From NCBI GenBank assembly GCA_016110215.1, contig JADWQD010000012.1:1054001-1118000 (forward strand): a stretch of DNA of 64,000 nucleotides, written 5' to 3'. The notes beneath the pieces are model-generated. The model made no database searches. It was not told the DNA's origin and was given only the letters and a program-made list of their open reading frames with translations. Below, one piece after another: positions 44,048 to 55,220 of the stretch. The position numbers and the translations under genes were made by a program. This DNA comes from Capronia americana. Lineage: Eukaryota; Ascomycota; Eurotiomycetes; Chaetothyriales; Herpotrichiellaceae. The stretch's first letter is position 1. The number at the start of each line of letters is the position of its first letter.

Positions 44048-45774
44048 ATGACAAGCGACGACCAGCAGTTTCTCGACCTGGTAGGTCCCATAGCCAACCT
44101 AACCTCTCGCCCACCGAACCCTACCCTACCATGTCAAATAGAGGGCATATAGACCGCACAAGGCTAACATAGTCCCTCCTCGATTCCCAGCTCGCCTCTG
44201 TCCCCCAAGACATCGCCCACTACGGCAGCCGCATAGCCGACTATGTCGACAAGCATGCCAACGCCCTGGCAAACGATATCCGCGACGCCATCGATCGAGC
44301 AAGCTGGATTCCGGACTCGATACGCCCACCCCGCGCATCCGGTACCTCAGGCTCGTTCTTCGTCCAACCACCGCCACCCCCGCAGGGGGTCCTGCAGAAG
44401 ACCGGCGCATGGGTGTCGAGAAACCGCACCGCCATCGCCGTGGTGTTAGCATTCGCGGGCACGACCATATACCTGGTGCATCGGCGTCGGCGGGCCCACG
44501 CGCGCAAGAGACGGGCAAAGAAACTTCCCTCCGGGGCGAAGAAGGAGATCGTCGTGCTGGCGTGCTCGACCTTCCACGATGCCCTGACCCGGTCGTTAGC
44601 CGTCGACCTCGAACGCAGAGGCTACGTCGTGTATGTGACTGTGTCCTCGACGGAGGAGGATTCACTCGTCCAGCAGGAGGCCAAGCAGGACCTGCGCCCG
44701 CTGTGGATCGATCTGACGTCCACGGTGCCCAACCCGGCAGTCGACGTGCACCCTAACCTTGAGGCCATCCGCGATCATATCACCCGGGGGTCCGGGAACA
44801 TGACGCTCGCCGGCCTCATCGTCTTCCCCGGTTGTTCGGGCTACAGCGAGGGGCCGCTCGCGCTGCTTCCGCCCTCCGATATTGTCGACACGATCAACAC
44901 CCGGGTCGTCGCTCCGTTGTTGACCGTCCAGCAATTCCTCCCCTTGCTCGCGAACCATAGCACCGATCCGAAAGCGCCCTCCTCGATCGTCATTGCCTAC
45001 CCGTCCATCCCGAACAGTCTGTCCCCGCCGCGACAAATCCCCGAATGTCTAGTCACGTCGAGCCTCTCGTCGCTGGCGAAATCGCTGAGACGAGAAATCT
45101 CCGCCGCACGCGCAAACATCACGGTCAGCGAATTGAAGCTCGGGAATTTCGACATGGGCTCCGTTTCGACATCCCCGTGGGCAAGAACCACGCCGACCCA
45201 ATCGACATTGGCGGCGGGCTCTTCCTCGGCCTTGACCCACAGCACCCACAGCCACAGTCAGAACCAGAGCCAGTCTCACTGGCATAGTTCCCAGCGCGCG
45301 GCGCATCAGCGAAGATCACTAGGTCAGAGGAGCAGCTTCATCCGCGGCTCGTCGGCGAGGGAGTTCCACAATGCCGTGTTTGACGCGCTCGCGCCGCCGC
45401 AGACGTTCCGCCCCTTTGGATACGCGAGCCTGGAGTTCTCGAGTAGCGGGCGCGCGGATGTCGTGTTCGTGGGCAGCGGCGCCAGAACCTACGACCTGGT
45501 GGGCAAAGTCTTCCCTGGCGGACTGGTTGGGTTGATGATGGGCTGGAACCGACGGAGGACGGCACCGCCAGAGGAGTTCTATCAGTCTGTATACCATGAC
45601 GATCCACGTCGGATGGGCGGAAGTGCAAGTGCAAGTGGAAGTGGGATCGGCACCGCCGCTGGGGCTGGCCCTGGTTCTGGCTCGAGTTTTACCCCAGCTG
45701 GGCCGTCAACCTCGGCGTCGCCGTGGGGATTTCACTCCTTAGGAAGCGACAGTGGGATTTGGGAGAAGGTGTAA
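44048..45774 (+). CDS. DUF1776 family membrane-anchored SDR-like protein (2 exons)
   Basis: Model: join(44048..44080, 44191..45774), 538 residues. The first exon encodes only 11 residues (MTSDDQQFLDL). The 110-nt intron starts GTAGGT and ends TTCCCAG, phase 0, joining to LASVPQDIAHYGSRIADYV. A single membrane span (RTAIAVVLAFAGTTIYLV, around residue 87-105) is followed by a strongly basic stretch. Then comes a Rossmann-like domain related to short-chain dehydrogenases (EIVVLACSTFHDALTRSLA, in which the usual TGxxxGxG is degenerate, so catalysis is doubtful), with a Ser/His/Gln-rich insertion and a Ser/Gly-rich tail. DUF1776 proteins are fungal and poorly characterised. The topology suggests an organelle or ER outer membrane. 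Confidence 0.85.
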
Positions 45775-46195
45775 AAAGGGGATTTTCGGATCTGCTGTCA
45801 TGTGTCTGAACGAATGGACCTTTCTGTGTACAAAGAACGACTTATGATATACTTTCCTCCACTGCCATTGCATTAGCCGCCTAAAACTTCTTCACTCATC
45901 CCCAGACATTCCTTTCTCCAGGCAGAACAATGAAGAACGAGATCAACAGCGATTAGCAAACAAATGAATCCGGCCTCCATCGGCTGATGCTTCCTTTTCC
46001 ACGCACCAGTCCTGCCCTGATAGCGACACACCTCCCAGGTATAAGATCTCTATCAGGGACCAGGACTTTGCGGCTAGAGGATGTTTTCGCCTGCTTGCGT
46101 GACAGAATTGACCCTTCCCATGCATTCCCGGTCAACTGGTCCCTGGCAGCGCTTTCCAGGACTCCAAACCATTGGTGATGAGGACTCCAGCCTCA
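45775..46195. other. Convergent intergenic region, DUF1776 / Clr5 gene
   Basis: A 421-bp gap between two gene ends, presumably both 3' UTRs. No other feature was seen. Confidence 0.6.
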
Positions 46196-47869
46196 TCATG
46201 CTTGTTCGCCTCCCAAGTGGCTGTCAGAATCGGGACGTAGTTCCCATGAATCCAGATCCGCCAAGGGGTCCCCGTACTGATCCGGCAACCGAGCTAATTC
46301 TTCAACCTTTCCCTGCTTTTTCAGAAGCCGTTCAAGATTGGTCAAGATAAGAGAGGAGCAATGTGCACCTATCACGCCCAAGGTTGGAGTATCTTCGAGA
46401 GCCATTCGATAGTACCTTTCACTGTCCGAAAACCGTCCCATTTCATCGTAGAGATATGCCATATGGTAGCACAAGTAAATACCAGTCCTGTCGCCATTCG
46501 GTTTGCCAGTAGCCTTCACGACCGAGCGGATACCGAGTGTGAGGACTTTCTCAGCAGCCGGGTAGTCCTTCTGCCGACATGAGATCCCGGCCTTCATGAC
46601 GATAAGATCTGTCTGCAGCCGGGTTGGAGGCGATAATATTGGTTGCACTGCATCCCATAAACGCAGGTACCATTTCGAAGCCTTGTCGAGTTGTCCATGC
46701 TGGAGGTACATTTCAACTACTCCCCCCAGCAAGCGAGTCGATATATCAGCGTGAGGGATGTTCGACACGGTATCCGCCAAGAAGTCTGCATATCTGCACA
46801 ACAAATCATGACGATGTTCTTGCCCGATCTCAATAAGTGACGACACTAAGCTCTTCATGGGATGTGTGGGCCCCAAGATGTTATCTGACCATGAAGCCAC
46901 CATCCTCAAGACTAATCTCCGAACGTCGCAATGGCTATCCCAGAGACTTTTGGTAAAAATTCTGATCAATTCCTGCAACAGTTGGAACGGCTGTTCTTTC
47001 AGAAGCACCAAGAAACCGGAGCAGGCCCTATTCAAGAGGGCAAATCCTCGCCGAACAGAATTGGCTCTCAACAGTTGAATAGCAATTGCGGTGTCCCCGA
47101 AAGCCAATACAAGATCGTCAGTGAGCCTGTACTGTGCTTTGATAGCTTTCTGAGTGGAGTACCATGAGTAATACGTTTGAGCGGATCTGAGAATAGTTTC
47201 AGCGTGCTGACTCTCAGGCGACTGCTGGAGCTGGGCATGACATATAGTGTCCACTCTGGCCATGGCGAGATATTTTCGTTGCAGCGTCTTGTAGGTCCGC
47301 CGATCAACCAGCGGGACTCGAGCTCCCTTCCGCTGAACGCTTCGCAATAGTCGTTGAGCCTGCAGCGGCCTTCCGTTGGGACCCAAAAGGGGCGAAGAGT
47401 CCGGTACAGTTTCTTCCCGGGCGAGTTTACTGACTAGTTCTTGCTTCATGGCTTGGGTGTAGTTCTTCCTCATAGTCCAGTCTCGCAGTCGTTTCTTGTA
47501 CATTTGTTCTCTATAACGTTAGTTACAGGACAAGTTTGGCCGAAGCAGGTCGAATTACGTAGCGTCGAACCCATACTCCTGCTTCATCCGTGCCATCACA
47601 TCCGTGAGTTGAAGATCTTGATGGATGTACAGCTCTTCAATGGTGGACTTGAGGGATTCCCAGACGGCATTTGGTATTGTTGATCTTCTCTGACGCATCG
47701 GTAGTTGACGGGTTCCTGGATGCTCCAGCGTATTGGTGAGAAAGGCCTCCTGGTCCTTGCTGACGTCGAAATTGTGAATGGAACCAACCGCGAATGGATT
47801 ACTAGGGATGAAGCCATCTTCAAGGATTGCGAAGTGGTCATCCATGGTGATATCGAGCTCGTCGTTCAA
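46196..47869 (-). CDS. Clr5-domain protein with helical repeats (2 exons)
   Basis: Model: complement(join(46196..47510, 47559..47869)), 541 residues. The Clr5 domain (about residues 68-118: IPNAVWESLKSTIEELYI, then MARMKQEYGFDATEQMYKKR, then RDWTMRKNY) is split by a 48-nt intron (47558-47511) whose removal joins GCT-AC to A-GAA. The remaining 420 residues are alpha-helical with TPR-like pairs (for example the stretch around GIYLCYHMAYLYDEMGRFSD, residues about 455-475). Clr5 is a fungal domain of about 54 residues found at the N-terminus of many Pezizomycotina proteins, often with ankyrin or TPR repeats; its role is presumed to be DNA or protein binding. The specific function is unknown. Confidence 0.85.
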
Positions 47870-49160
47870 AGCCTTCCTCTCAACCTGACGCTCTCAGTCA
47901 ATAGCCAAGACTGGTGATGTTGCCAGACATGTACTGTCAGAAAACTTGACAAACAGCGTAGGAGACGCGAGCGTCCTGGGGGCAAGCCGGGCATAAATAG
48001 ATTCGTCGGTCAGCCATCGCTTAGTACATCCGTTCGTCAAGAACTTTCGTGAGGCTGCTGGTCAAGGAAGTCGCGAGCGTTGCCTCGTTGACCTGCGGTG
48101 AGGTGAGCCAATAAGCCACCGCCATGGACGCCACAAAAACTTCTGACAATTGCAACCAGCCGCCGACCAGGTGCTGCGCCCAATCACTACCCTAGCTTCG
48201 AGGAGGACCAGCCCCCAGGGAATGGAACTGCTCCGCATGCCTGAAAGAAGTGAACAACTTTTGACATGCATATCAACATCCGCCTCAATCGTGCGAGACA
48301 GGAAGATGGCCAACGAGGGAAGCAGTGGAAGGTCGGAAAGGAAGAGCGTTGAGTTTGTCAGGCGGAGTTCGACTAGCGACACACCTTGGCCTCTCGCCCA
48401 ATTTCAACAGAGAAGCTACGAACAACTTCAGAATATTTCTGTCTCGTGGAGCGCTGTTCTACCTCACGGAGAACTCGCCTTCCATGCAAAGCCACTTTCG
48501 GCACGTGTGCACCTGTGCTGCAGCCCTTCTATCCGTTGTACTTCTGCCTACATGACAGCTCAGACCGTCTTCAATGTTCAATGTTCCCCGTGACCATCAG
48601 CTGAGACACACCTTCACTGACTGACGGGCAGGCCGCAGTGGTATGACTGGCTATCATCAACATGAAGCGGATTGCCACTCACTTCACTGATTGCGATATT
48701 TCAAACCCCGCGGCTCAGATGTGGAAGGAGAGCTGCTCCGGCTTTTCGTCCTGGCTGTGCAAACGGCTGAGTGTCAGGGTAAGTGCTTTGTCGTGCCCAT
48801 GACTGGATATCCCCAAGAGAATGGAGGAAGATATGTAGGCATGACTGGGACCAATTCCATACAGCATGGAATATCCTTTCCTGGTCATGACTTCGTCCTG
48901 CGTTTGACAAGATTCAGATCGAGTATTCCCTTGCCGGGCGTGATGGATTTATTCCCTGGCGTGATATGTTACGATATCGTTCAGAGCAAGGGCAGCAGGA
49001 CACTTGGTATTTAACCCCGTGTGTCTGCCACTCACCATGGCCTGAGTTACTGTTTGGTACCTCATGCATCATATGTTCGACGGGGAACATCACCGTCGAA
49101 CATCAGTTGCCACACTCGAACAACCACAGCGACGGTACTCTTCATCCTTGACGGCCAGCC
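47870..49160. other. Upstream region of Clr5 gene and putative Cys-rich gene
   Basis: Contains the Clr5 gene promoter on the left. A strong donor (GTAAGTG at about 48780) follows a short open stretch starting ATGTGG near 48719, so an additional 5' exon of the next gene cannot be excluded. A 147-codon frame at 48150-48593 has no domain. Confidence 0.45.
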
Positions 49161-49926
49161 ATGTCGCAGCAACTTCCAGCCGCTTCACACCGCACGCATT
49201 TGGCCGTGAAAGCAGAACCGGCGCAGCTCACAAGCCTACCAACCGCGGCTTTCTTCCTACGGAATACCGATTGTCCACAAGGAGAGATCATCCATATCGT
49301 CCGACCGGACCACATCCCATCTGCCCCCCCTGCGGCGATCAAACGACCGCCTTTCCCAGAGAAGAGACAGGTTTCCTTGCGGATGCTGGAGCCTTGCATC
49401 TTCTTTGTACAGTTCCCTTGTCGACAAAGATGTCGCAGTCTGGGTATCTGTATACATTACCAGTTCGTTGGCGGCTGTCGGATGCTCCCCGATGGGCTAA
49501 GGTGTTCGGTTTGTATTCTGAGTAACGTTGAAGTGGTATGAATGAGAGCCGAGAGACCTACGATAGATTAGATACTGATTATTTCTTCATCTCTGGCAGG
49601 CCATCGAAGCAAATCGGAGGTGTCCACTTCATCAAGACCCAGCGCAGGCCAATCCGATCAACAATCGACCTGAAGATTTCTTGGCCACCAGGCAGCAGAA
49701 AGAGTTCTATGACAATGTATTGCAGAGATCCATCGTTTGTCACTGGCACGATCTGCCGCAACTACCAGAAGAAGGGCCTCTCGGAGACGGGTCTGGACTG
49801 AACCGTGATGGCTTCCATCGCGAAACGACACCCAAAGATATGCGCGATGTCAAAATGTTGGACAGCATAATGGAAGAGGACATGCGAAATCCGCTCGAGA
49901 CGGCTGGAGATAGCGGTTTCAATTAG
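49161..49926 (+). CDS. Putative Cys-rich orphan protein (2 exons)
   Basis: Model: join(49161..49535, 49600..49926), 233 residues; not recognised. The ATG has a good context (GCCATGTCG). The 64-nt intron starts GTATGA and ends in a pyrimidine-rich TTTCTTCATCTCTGGCAG, phase 0. It joins the stop-bound first frame to an exon that has been open only since that acceptor, which argues for a real gene. Residues 87-118 contain six cysteines (C87, C91, C97, C106, C115, C118) that look like a metal-binding or disulphide cluster, and C133 follows in exon 2. The C-terminal part is charged and helical (DFLATRQQKEFYDNVLQRS). A further 42-nt in-frame segment at the end of the proline-rich part could be an extra intron. 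Function unknown. Confidence 0.45.
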
Positions 49927-52900
49927 CGCGATTGTTCCTTGCATATGGAATTCGCCATGTCCGAACATCCTCCCGGCTCCGGCGTCGAGGCAAATAGGCC
50001 CTAAGAAAGGGCGTGACGATTGATGGTAGCAATAGCAGCCGAGCACAGGGATATTTTCGACGTGGGGCCAATGCTTCTGTCTGAATGACATGACCTGGAA
50101 GCTCGCCTACAGCTGGGCCACGGCGTACTCAACATGGGATTCGGCGTTCTGGAGGGTCTAACTTTGGCTCTTCCCACCATCTGGCATGGACCATGACGAG
50201 CTGATGTTGACCGGTGACTATGGTGGAACAGTGGACGTCGAAGATATCACAATTGGAACGGCATAGTCGCTGTAGCCAGCGCCACGAGCGGCGGAGCGGC
50301 CATTAGAGCAACGTCAAGGCACACAAAGTTCACATCAGAGTCCTCTTTATCTCTCGCATTTTCTCCCCCTTACGTTCTGTGAATTCGACGGCGAGCCGAG
50401 CAGATGTCTCTACCTTTACACGGTACAACGAGTAGGTGTAATGGTAGCAGTAGCAGTAGGGTAGTAGTACAAGTTCCAGCAAGCCGTAGCAGCAGGAGGA
50501 CCATCCTCTATTTTCCGACTTCCTTCTCGATCGACTCTTCCTCTGCCCAGAGTACATACCTCGTACCACAGTACTGGATTGCAGAACCAGCACCGACGGG
50601 GCAATCAGTCTCCATCGCAAACATATGAGTACAACGGTAAATATATACCTCCCAGTACGACTACAGTATATCCCCATGGAGTACCACCGTCTGCGACATA
50701 AGTCCCTACTGTACCAGAATGCAACACGGACGATGTATCGTGGTCATGCTGGTACAAGTATTTGAGCTCGCTCGCGCTTGTGGACGACACAGGTTCTACA
50801 ACCACATGACATACCACACCACACCAAACCACACCACACCAAACCACACCACACCAAACCACACCACACCAAACCACACCACACCAAACCACACCACACC
50901 ATACCGATACATCTCTATGGACGCAAGGGACGGGAGTTAATCAGCGATCTAGTACACAACGACATCATAGCCTGGCACCTGGGAAACCTATGCACCCAAG
51001 CTAGGTGGCTAGATACCATGCGGTGCAGGCGGTGACGAAGTGCGAACTTAACTTCGCCTCGAGTAGGAGCACAGACGCACAGACATGGAAAGCAACGTCA
51101 AAGCAAACTCTAACTCTCTTGAAACGTCAACAACATTCATGTCACGGTGCTGTGCTGTGCTGTGCTGTGTTGTTGCGTCGTGTGGTATGTCATTGTCATT
51201 GTCATGCTGTCCTATGCCGTGCCGTGTGCTAACGAGTCTCCGAGTATACGTAGTAGCGTGCCGATGCCATCATCGCGCACGAACGCAGCACCTATCCTAT
51301 GGGCGTCAACCAAAGCGTGCGCATTGGACTGCCCATAGTATAGTATGTCATTTGTTCCCGTCGCGTACGGGTAGGGACCGCAGAAACCACGATACCCCAG
51401 CGAAGTTGTTGTCGACGGTGTCAGTGTCGGAGCCCGTATCGGTGTCGGAGTGGGTGTCAGGACGCACGAGTAAGAATAAGCGACGAGTTACCCGTCACGG
51501 AGGGCCATGTACTATGTCATATGTTCCCGACGCAAAGGATCGAGCAAGGGAAGGAAGGAAGGGATGGAGCGGAGTGGAGTGGAGTGGAGTGGATGGATGT
51601 TTTGGCTTTTTTTGCTGTTTTCGAACACAACCCTCCCAAAGTCTCCATATGAGTATTTTGTATCATTGAATGCCCAGTCGGTACTCGTGAACCATGGCAC
51701 CCGCACCGGCACCGGGACTGTCACTTGGGACTGGGACTGGCAGCGTTGGCGCCGTTGAGGAGCTGTAACGCCCGCGGTAAACTTTGCTGTTTAGCGCGGT
51801 GTCAAAGATACCTAGGTATGCAAAATGTGGGCTGGGGAATGGATCGGATGGGTTTTGGTCATTCGTTGGCGCTAATTACTACAAGTGACTTTGTTACAAG
51901 AATGTTGCTCCGTCCGGACACGGTGTGAAAGTATGTAGGTAGTAAGTAGGGAGGGACAGAAGCTAGAGGTCCGCGCAAACTACGTAGTATGTAGGAGTTC
52001 CCCGCAAGGGCAGTGGAGGGCAGGGTACTGTACTCGTGAGAATTGTTGGCCAACAGTTAGTGACCTCCTACGTAGCCTGAAATTTCGGCCCTTGTCAAAC
52101 GATGGGATGGAGATGAGAATGATGGAATGCTGCATTATCCGTCCGGGGTCAAACCCGTGAGATTACATCGTTGCCAAGCGAGGGGTGCATTCGCTGCCCA
52201 ATGATGAATCGGAGCTTGCTGACCGGGCTGGCAACCCGTTGGTTTGGACGAGTGCTGTGCCCGGTTGGGTGCTGGCTGCTTCGTGCCGCCTGCGAGTCCG
52301 ACGCAGGGCAGTCAGCGTCACCGATACGAGTGCGAGTGCGAGTGCGGAGTAAACACAGTAGTTTAGATGGACTAGTTAGCATCTACTACCACCAGCATGG
52401 TGTCATGGGTGTCATGGCTGCATGGCGGCATGGCTGCATGGTGGGCGTTGCCGAAGGAAGCTCAAGCAAACCGCAAACAGCTTCGGAGACACGGAGCCCA
52501 AGCTCACCATTGGCCGCATCGTCAGCTGGGTTGAGTGCAGTTGCATCCTGATGTCTGTCGTGTTTGTATGTACCCAGTACCCAGTACCCAGTATATTCCT
52601 CCTCGTACTTTGATGGTCCCTGCAGTGCATTCGGCAGAGATGCGATGAAAGGCGGAACCCCCCCGAGTGTGAGTGGAGCGGGCTGGTACGTCGGTTCAGG
52701 GCAACTGTGCAATGAACGGGACGCAAAGGAAAAGCCACCTACGCCATTGTTCATGCGTTGTGGGTGTGTGTGTACGAGGTATGCGCGCATGCATGAATGC
52801 AGTGTGTAGGTTTGGAGGCTGTGATCCACTCAGTCCCTCACTTGGTCCTGCGACCTTTGCGACCTGCGACCAAGGTCAATTCAGGCCCTGTCCAGTCCAA

Positions 52901-54098
52901 TCTAATCCAACTGACTGATCCAGTACACGTATGTAGGACGACACGAGGAACTGTTGTGGTGGAATCGCGGCGAGTGCAACGTATGCAAAGACATCATCGA
53001 GATGCGATGAATGTGTGAAGTCAGAGTGTGAGACTGTGGGACAGCCTGAGTAGCGTAGCACCAGGAGTCCGAGGCCGAATCCTTGTGTAGATTTGTTCAA
53101 TCATGGTGTCGAAAACACCCCCTCCCTCACCTCACTCTTGCCGATGTCAAGATATCCCTGCCTTGGGCCGTGACGTGAAGCTGAAATGAACCATGTCACA
53201 CTCTCATCCCCTTCGGCCTGATGCAGTGCTCGTAGGCGAGCAGGCTGCACCCACATTTTGGCCCGGTTAACACAATTAATTGCTGGTGAAATCATCATTC
53301 GAGGCCGGAGCCCGAAGAGTAACCGAGAATGTTACATACCCGGACTCCTAATTACTGCGGTGAGGGAAAACAATGTTCAGTGGTCATGGTCTTCGCATTC
53401 TGAATCCGCCATTTCTGAGGCGATTGCTTGCTTGCTTGCTTCCTCCCATCTGATGGGACAATCTCCGTCTGCTTCTCAGCTGTCCGTGCGCAGTGGGTGC
53501 GCCACCTCTTCACACCTCGTAGGCTCACGCTCACTCGATACATCACGCCTGTACTCCCGTACACATGATGTCCACCGGATAATACCCTCTGCCAGCAGCC
53601 TCGAGCGCAGAGCCAACTTTCTAACTGCGCGCCATGATAACCACGCAATAATACCCCATAGCAACTTTTGTCCTCCAATGAAGTTGATTTCTGTCTCACA
53701 AAACATCAACCGGTGCATTGCCTCGAATCCGGGCACGCTCGCAGACAGGAACAGAGTCGTCATGCTGGAAACCATCATTCCTGGGTATCAAGTCGTAATA
53801 ATAAACGGGTAAAAAGTCTGTAGTAAGCGAAAGTCGTGAATAAAAGAAGTCAGGGGCATGTTTAATGCCAGCTGCCACGTTGTTATCGCGCCGGGCGTTT
53901 TGGTGTCATCTCTTCTATCACCCATCTTTGTTGTTGTACACTGGCGCAGCGCTCATCTTTCGCACGCCGCCCAAGGATAATGTACAGAGAGGAAGGTCGA
54001 GGCGGCATGAACCAGGCATGCCGAAAGTGTCATCGGCCACGGGACCCCGATTCCAGTGGCCTTGTTTTTGGGTAACTGGAGGAATTCAACTGCCCCGG
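49927..54098. other. 4.2-kb gene-free, simple-repeat-rich stretch
   Basis: No gene was found. The stretch holds many low-complexity tracts: GTAGCA/AGTAGC runs near 50430-50500, a 15-bp minisatellite (50821-50895), TGCTG repeats near 51148-51170, GGAGT repeats near 51569-51592, GTCGGAG/GTGTC repeats near 51418-51460, TGGCTGCATGG copies near 52408-52440 and GTACCCA copies near 52570-52592. Apparent frames (for example Gly-Val-Val-Trp-Cys repeats on the minus strand) are translations of these repeats. Confidence 0.65.
50821..50895. repeat. 15-bp minisatellite, five perfect copies
   Basis: The unit ACACCAAACCACACC is repeated five times without change, flanked by partial copies (ACCACACC before, ACACC after). 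It is strand-asymmetric: almost no G on the plus strand, so the C-rich/A-rich strand differs strongly from its G/T-rich complement. Confidence 0.95.
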
Positions 54099-55220
54099 TT
54101 ACTCTTCGACGTCTGAATGGCTAGCCGTCGACAGGGCATCGCCTTTGTGCACTTTCTTGTGTCGACGCAGGTTGGAGACGACCGAGAAATGGCGTCCACA
54201 GCCTTCCACGTCACATGCGAAGGGCTTTTCGCCGGTGTGACTGTACATGTGTGTCTGCAATGAGCTGGGCCGCGTGAAGCGCTTGTCGCATACTTTGCAC
54301 TTGTGTTTCTTCTGCGTGTTGGCAGACATCTTGGATGAGAACTGGCTCATCATGGACTGAGGGGCAGGGGGGCCCAAAGGCGCGCCCAAAAGCTGAGCCG
54401 GACGAGGTAATGTGCGAGAAGCAGCCATAGATTCATAGCCCGCGTCCGAGGCTGCCGAGCTGTAGTCCGTCGCAGAGTCGCTGACAGAGCCAACTGAACT
54501 GGGCGCATAGTAAGGATAGCCTCGACCGGACTCATTCGAGATGGAGGAGTGAGTTGACGCGGCTTGCGGAAATCCGTACGAGTCGGTCGATGCTCTCTGA
54601 GCCCGAACCTCGTAAATGTTCCTCGGCGTCAAGTCCTGCATGGTTTGGTGGCTTAGAGCCAACATGCCTCGGGAGGCGTCAAGTTCGCCAAAGCTGGCAT
54701 TGGCGGCTCGCGAATTGTCGACACTGTTTTTCAAAGTTAGACCGATGTTAATGGATTGAAGATAGTCTGGGGGTCCTTACGCGTCTGAGAGCTTCCTGTG
54801 CTGCTGTTGCTGTTGCTGCTGCTGCTGTTGGTGCAGAGACTGAGCGTAACTCAGGGAGGAGTACGACGGCGCGTACGAAGATGAAGTTGCCGACGGCGAT
54901 GAGTATGGCTGCTCTGCATAGGTGGAGCGTGGAATGTCTTGAGGATAACTTAGCATATCCGTGCTCGGGAATACAGTGCCAGAGTAGGCGCTACCTTGAG
55001 CCATTGAGCCAGTGACTGGAGGCAGGTGCGAGTATGGCATTGAGATTCCAGATCTCGAGCTGTCCGTCTTGGACAGCGCTGGAAAGGACGAGTTGGAGGT
55101 AGTGCCGGTCTGATGAGACCACGGATCACTGAATTGTGGAGATGGATGCATGTTGGAATACATGTGATCGTAACTTATGCCGCCGTAGTGTCGACCTTGG
55201 TTGTCAATGACCATCGTCAT
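54099..55220 (-). CDS. flbC: C2H2 transcription factor, FlbC-type
   Basis: Model: complement(join(54099..54723, 54781..55220)), 354 residues, with a 57-nt intron (54780-54724). Two adjacent C2H2 fingers close the protein: C289-x2-C292-x12-H305-x3-H309 and C317-x4-C322-x12-H335-x3-H339, linked by the canonical TGEKPF. The N-terminal two thirds are Ser/Tyr/Pro/Gln-rich with ten glutamines at 131-140, typical of an activation region. Finger sequence, position and length match Aspergillus FlbC, a fluffy-class activator of the conidiation gene brlA. The name rests on my recollection of that family, not on an alignment. Upstream lies an unusually long empty region. Confidence 0.88.

Noticed and set aside
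50605..50892. Minus-strand frame of Gly-Val-Val-Trp-Cys repeats
   Set aside because: It is only the translation of the 15-bp minisatellite.
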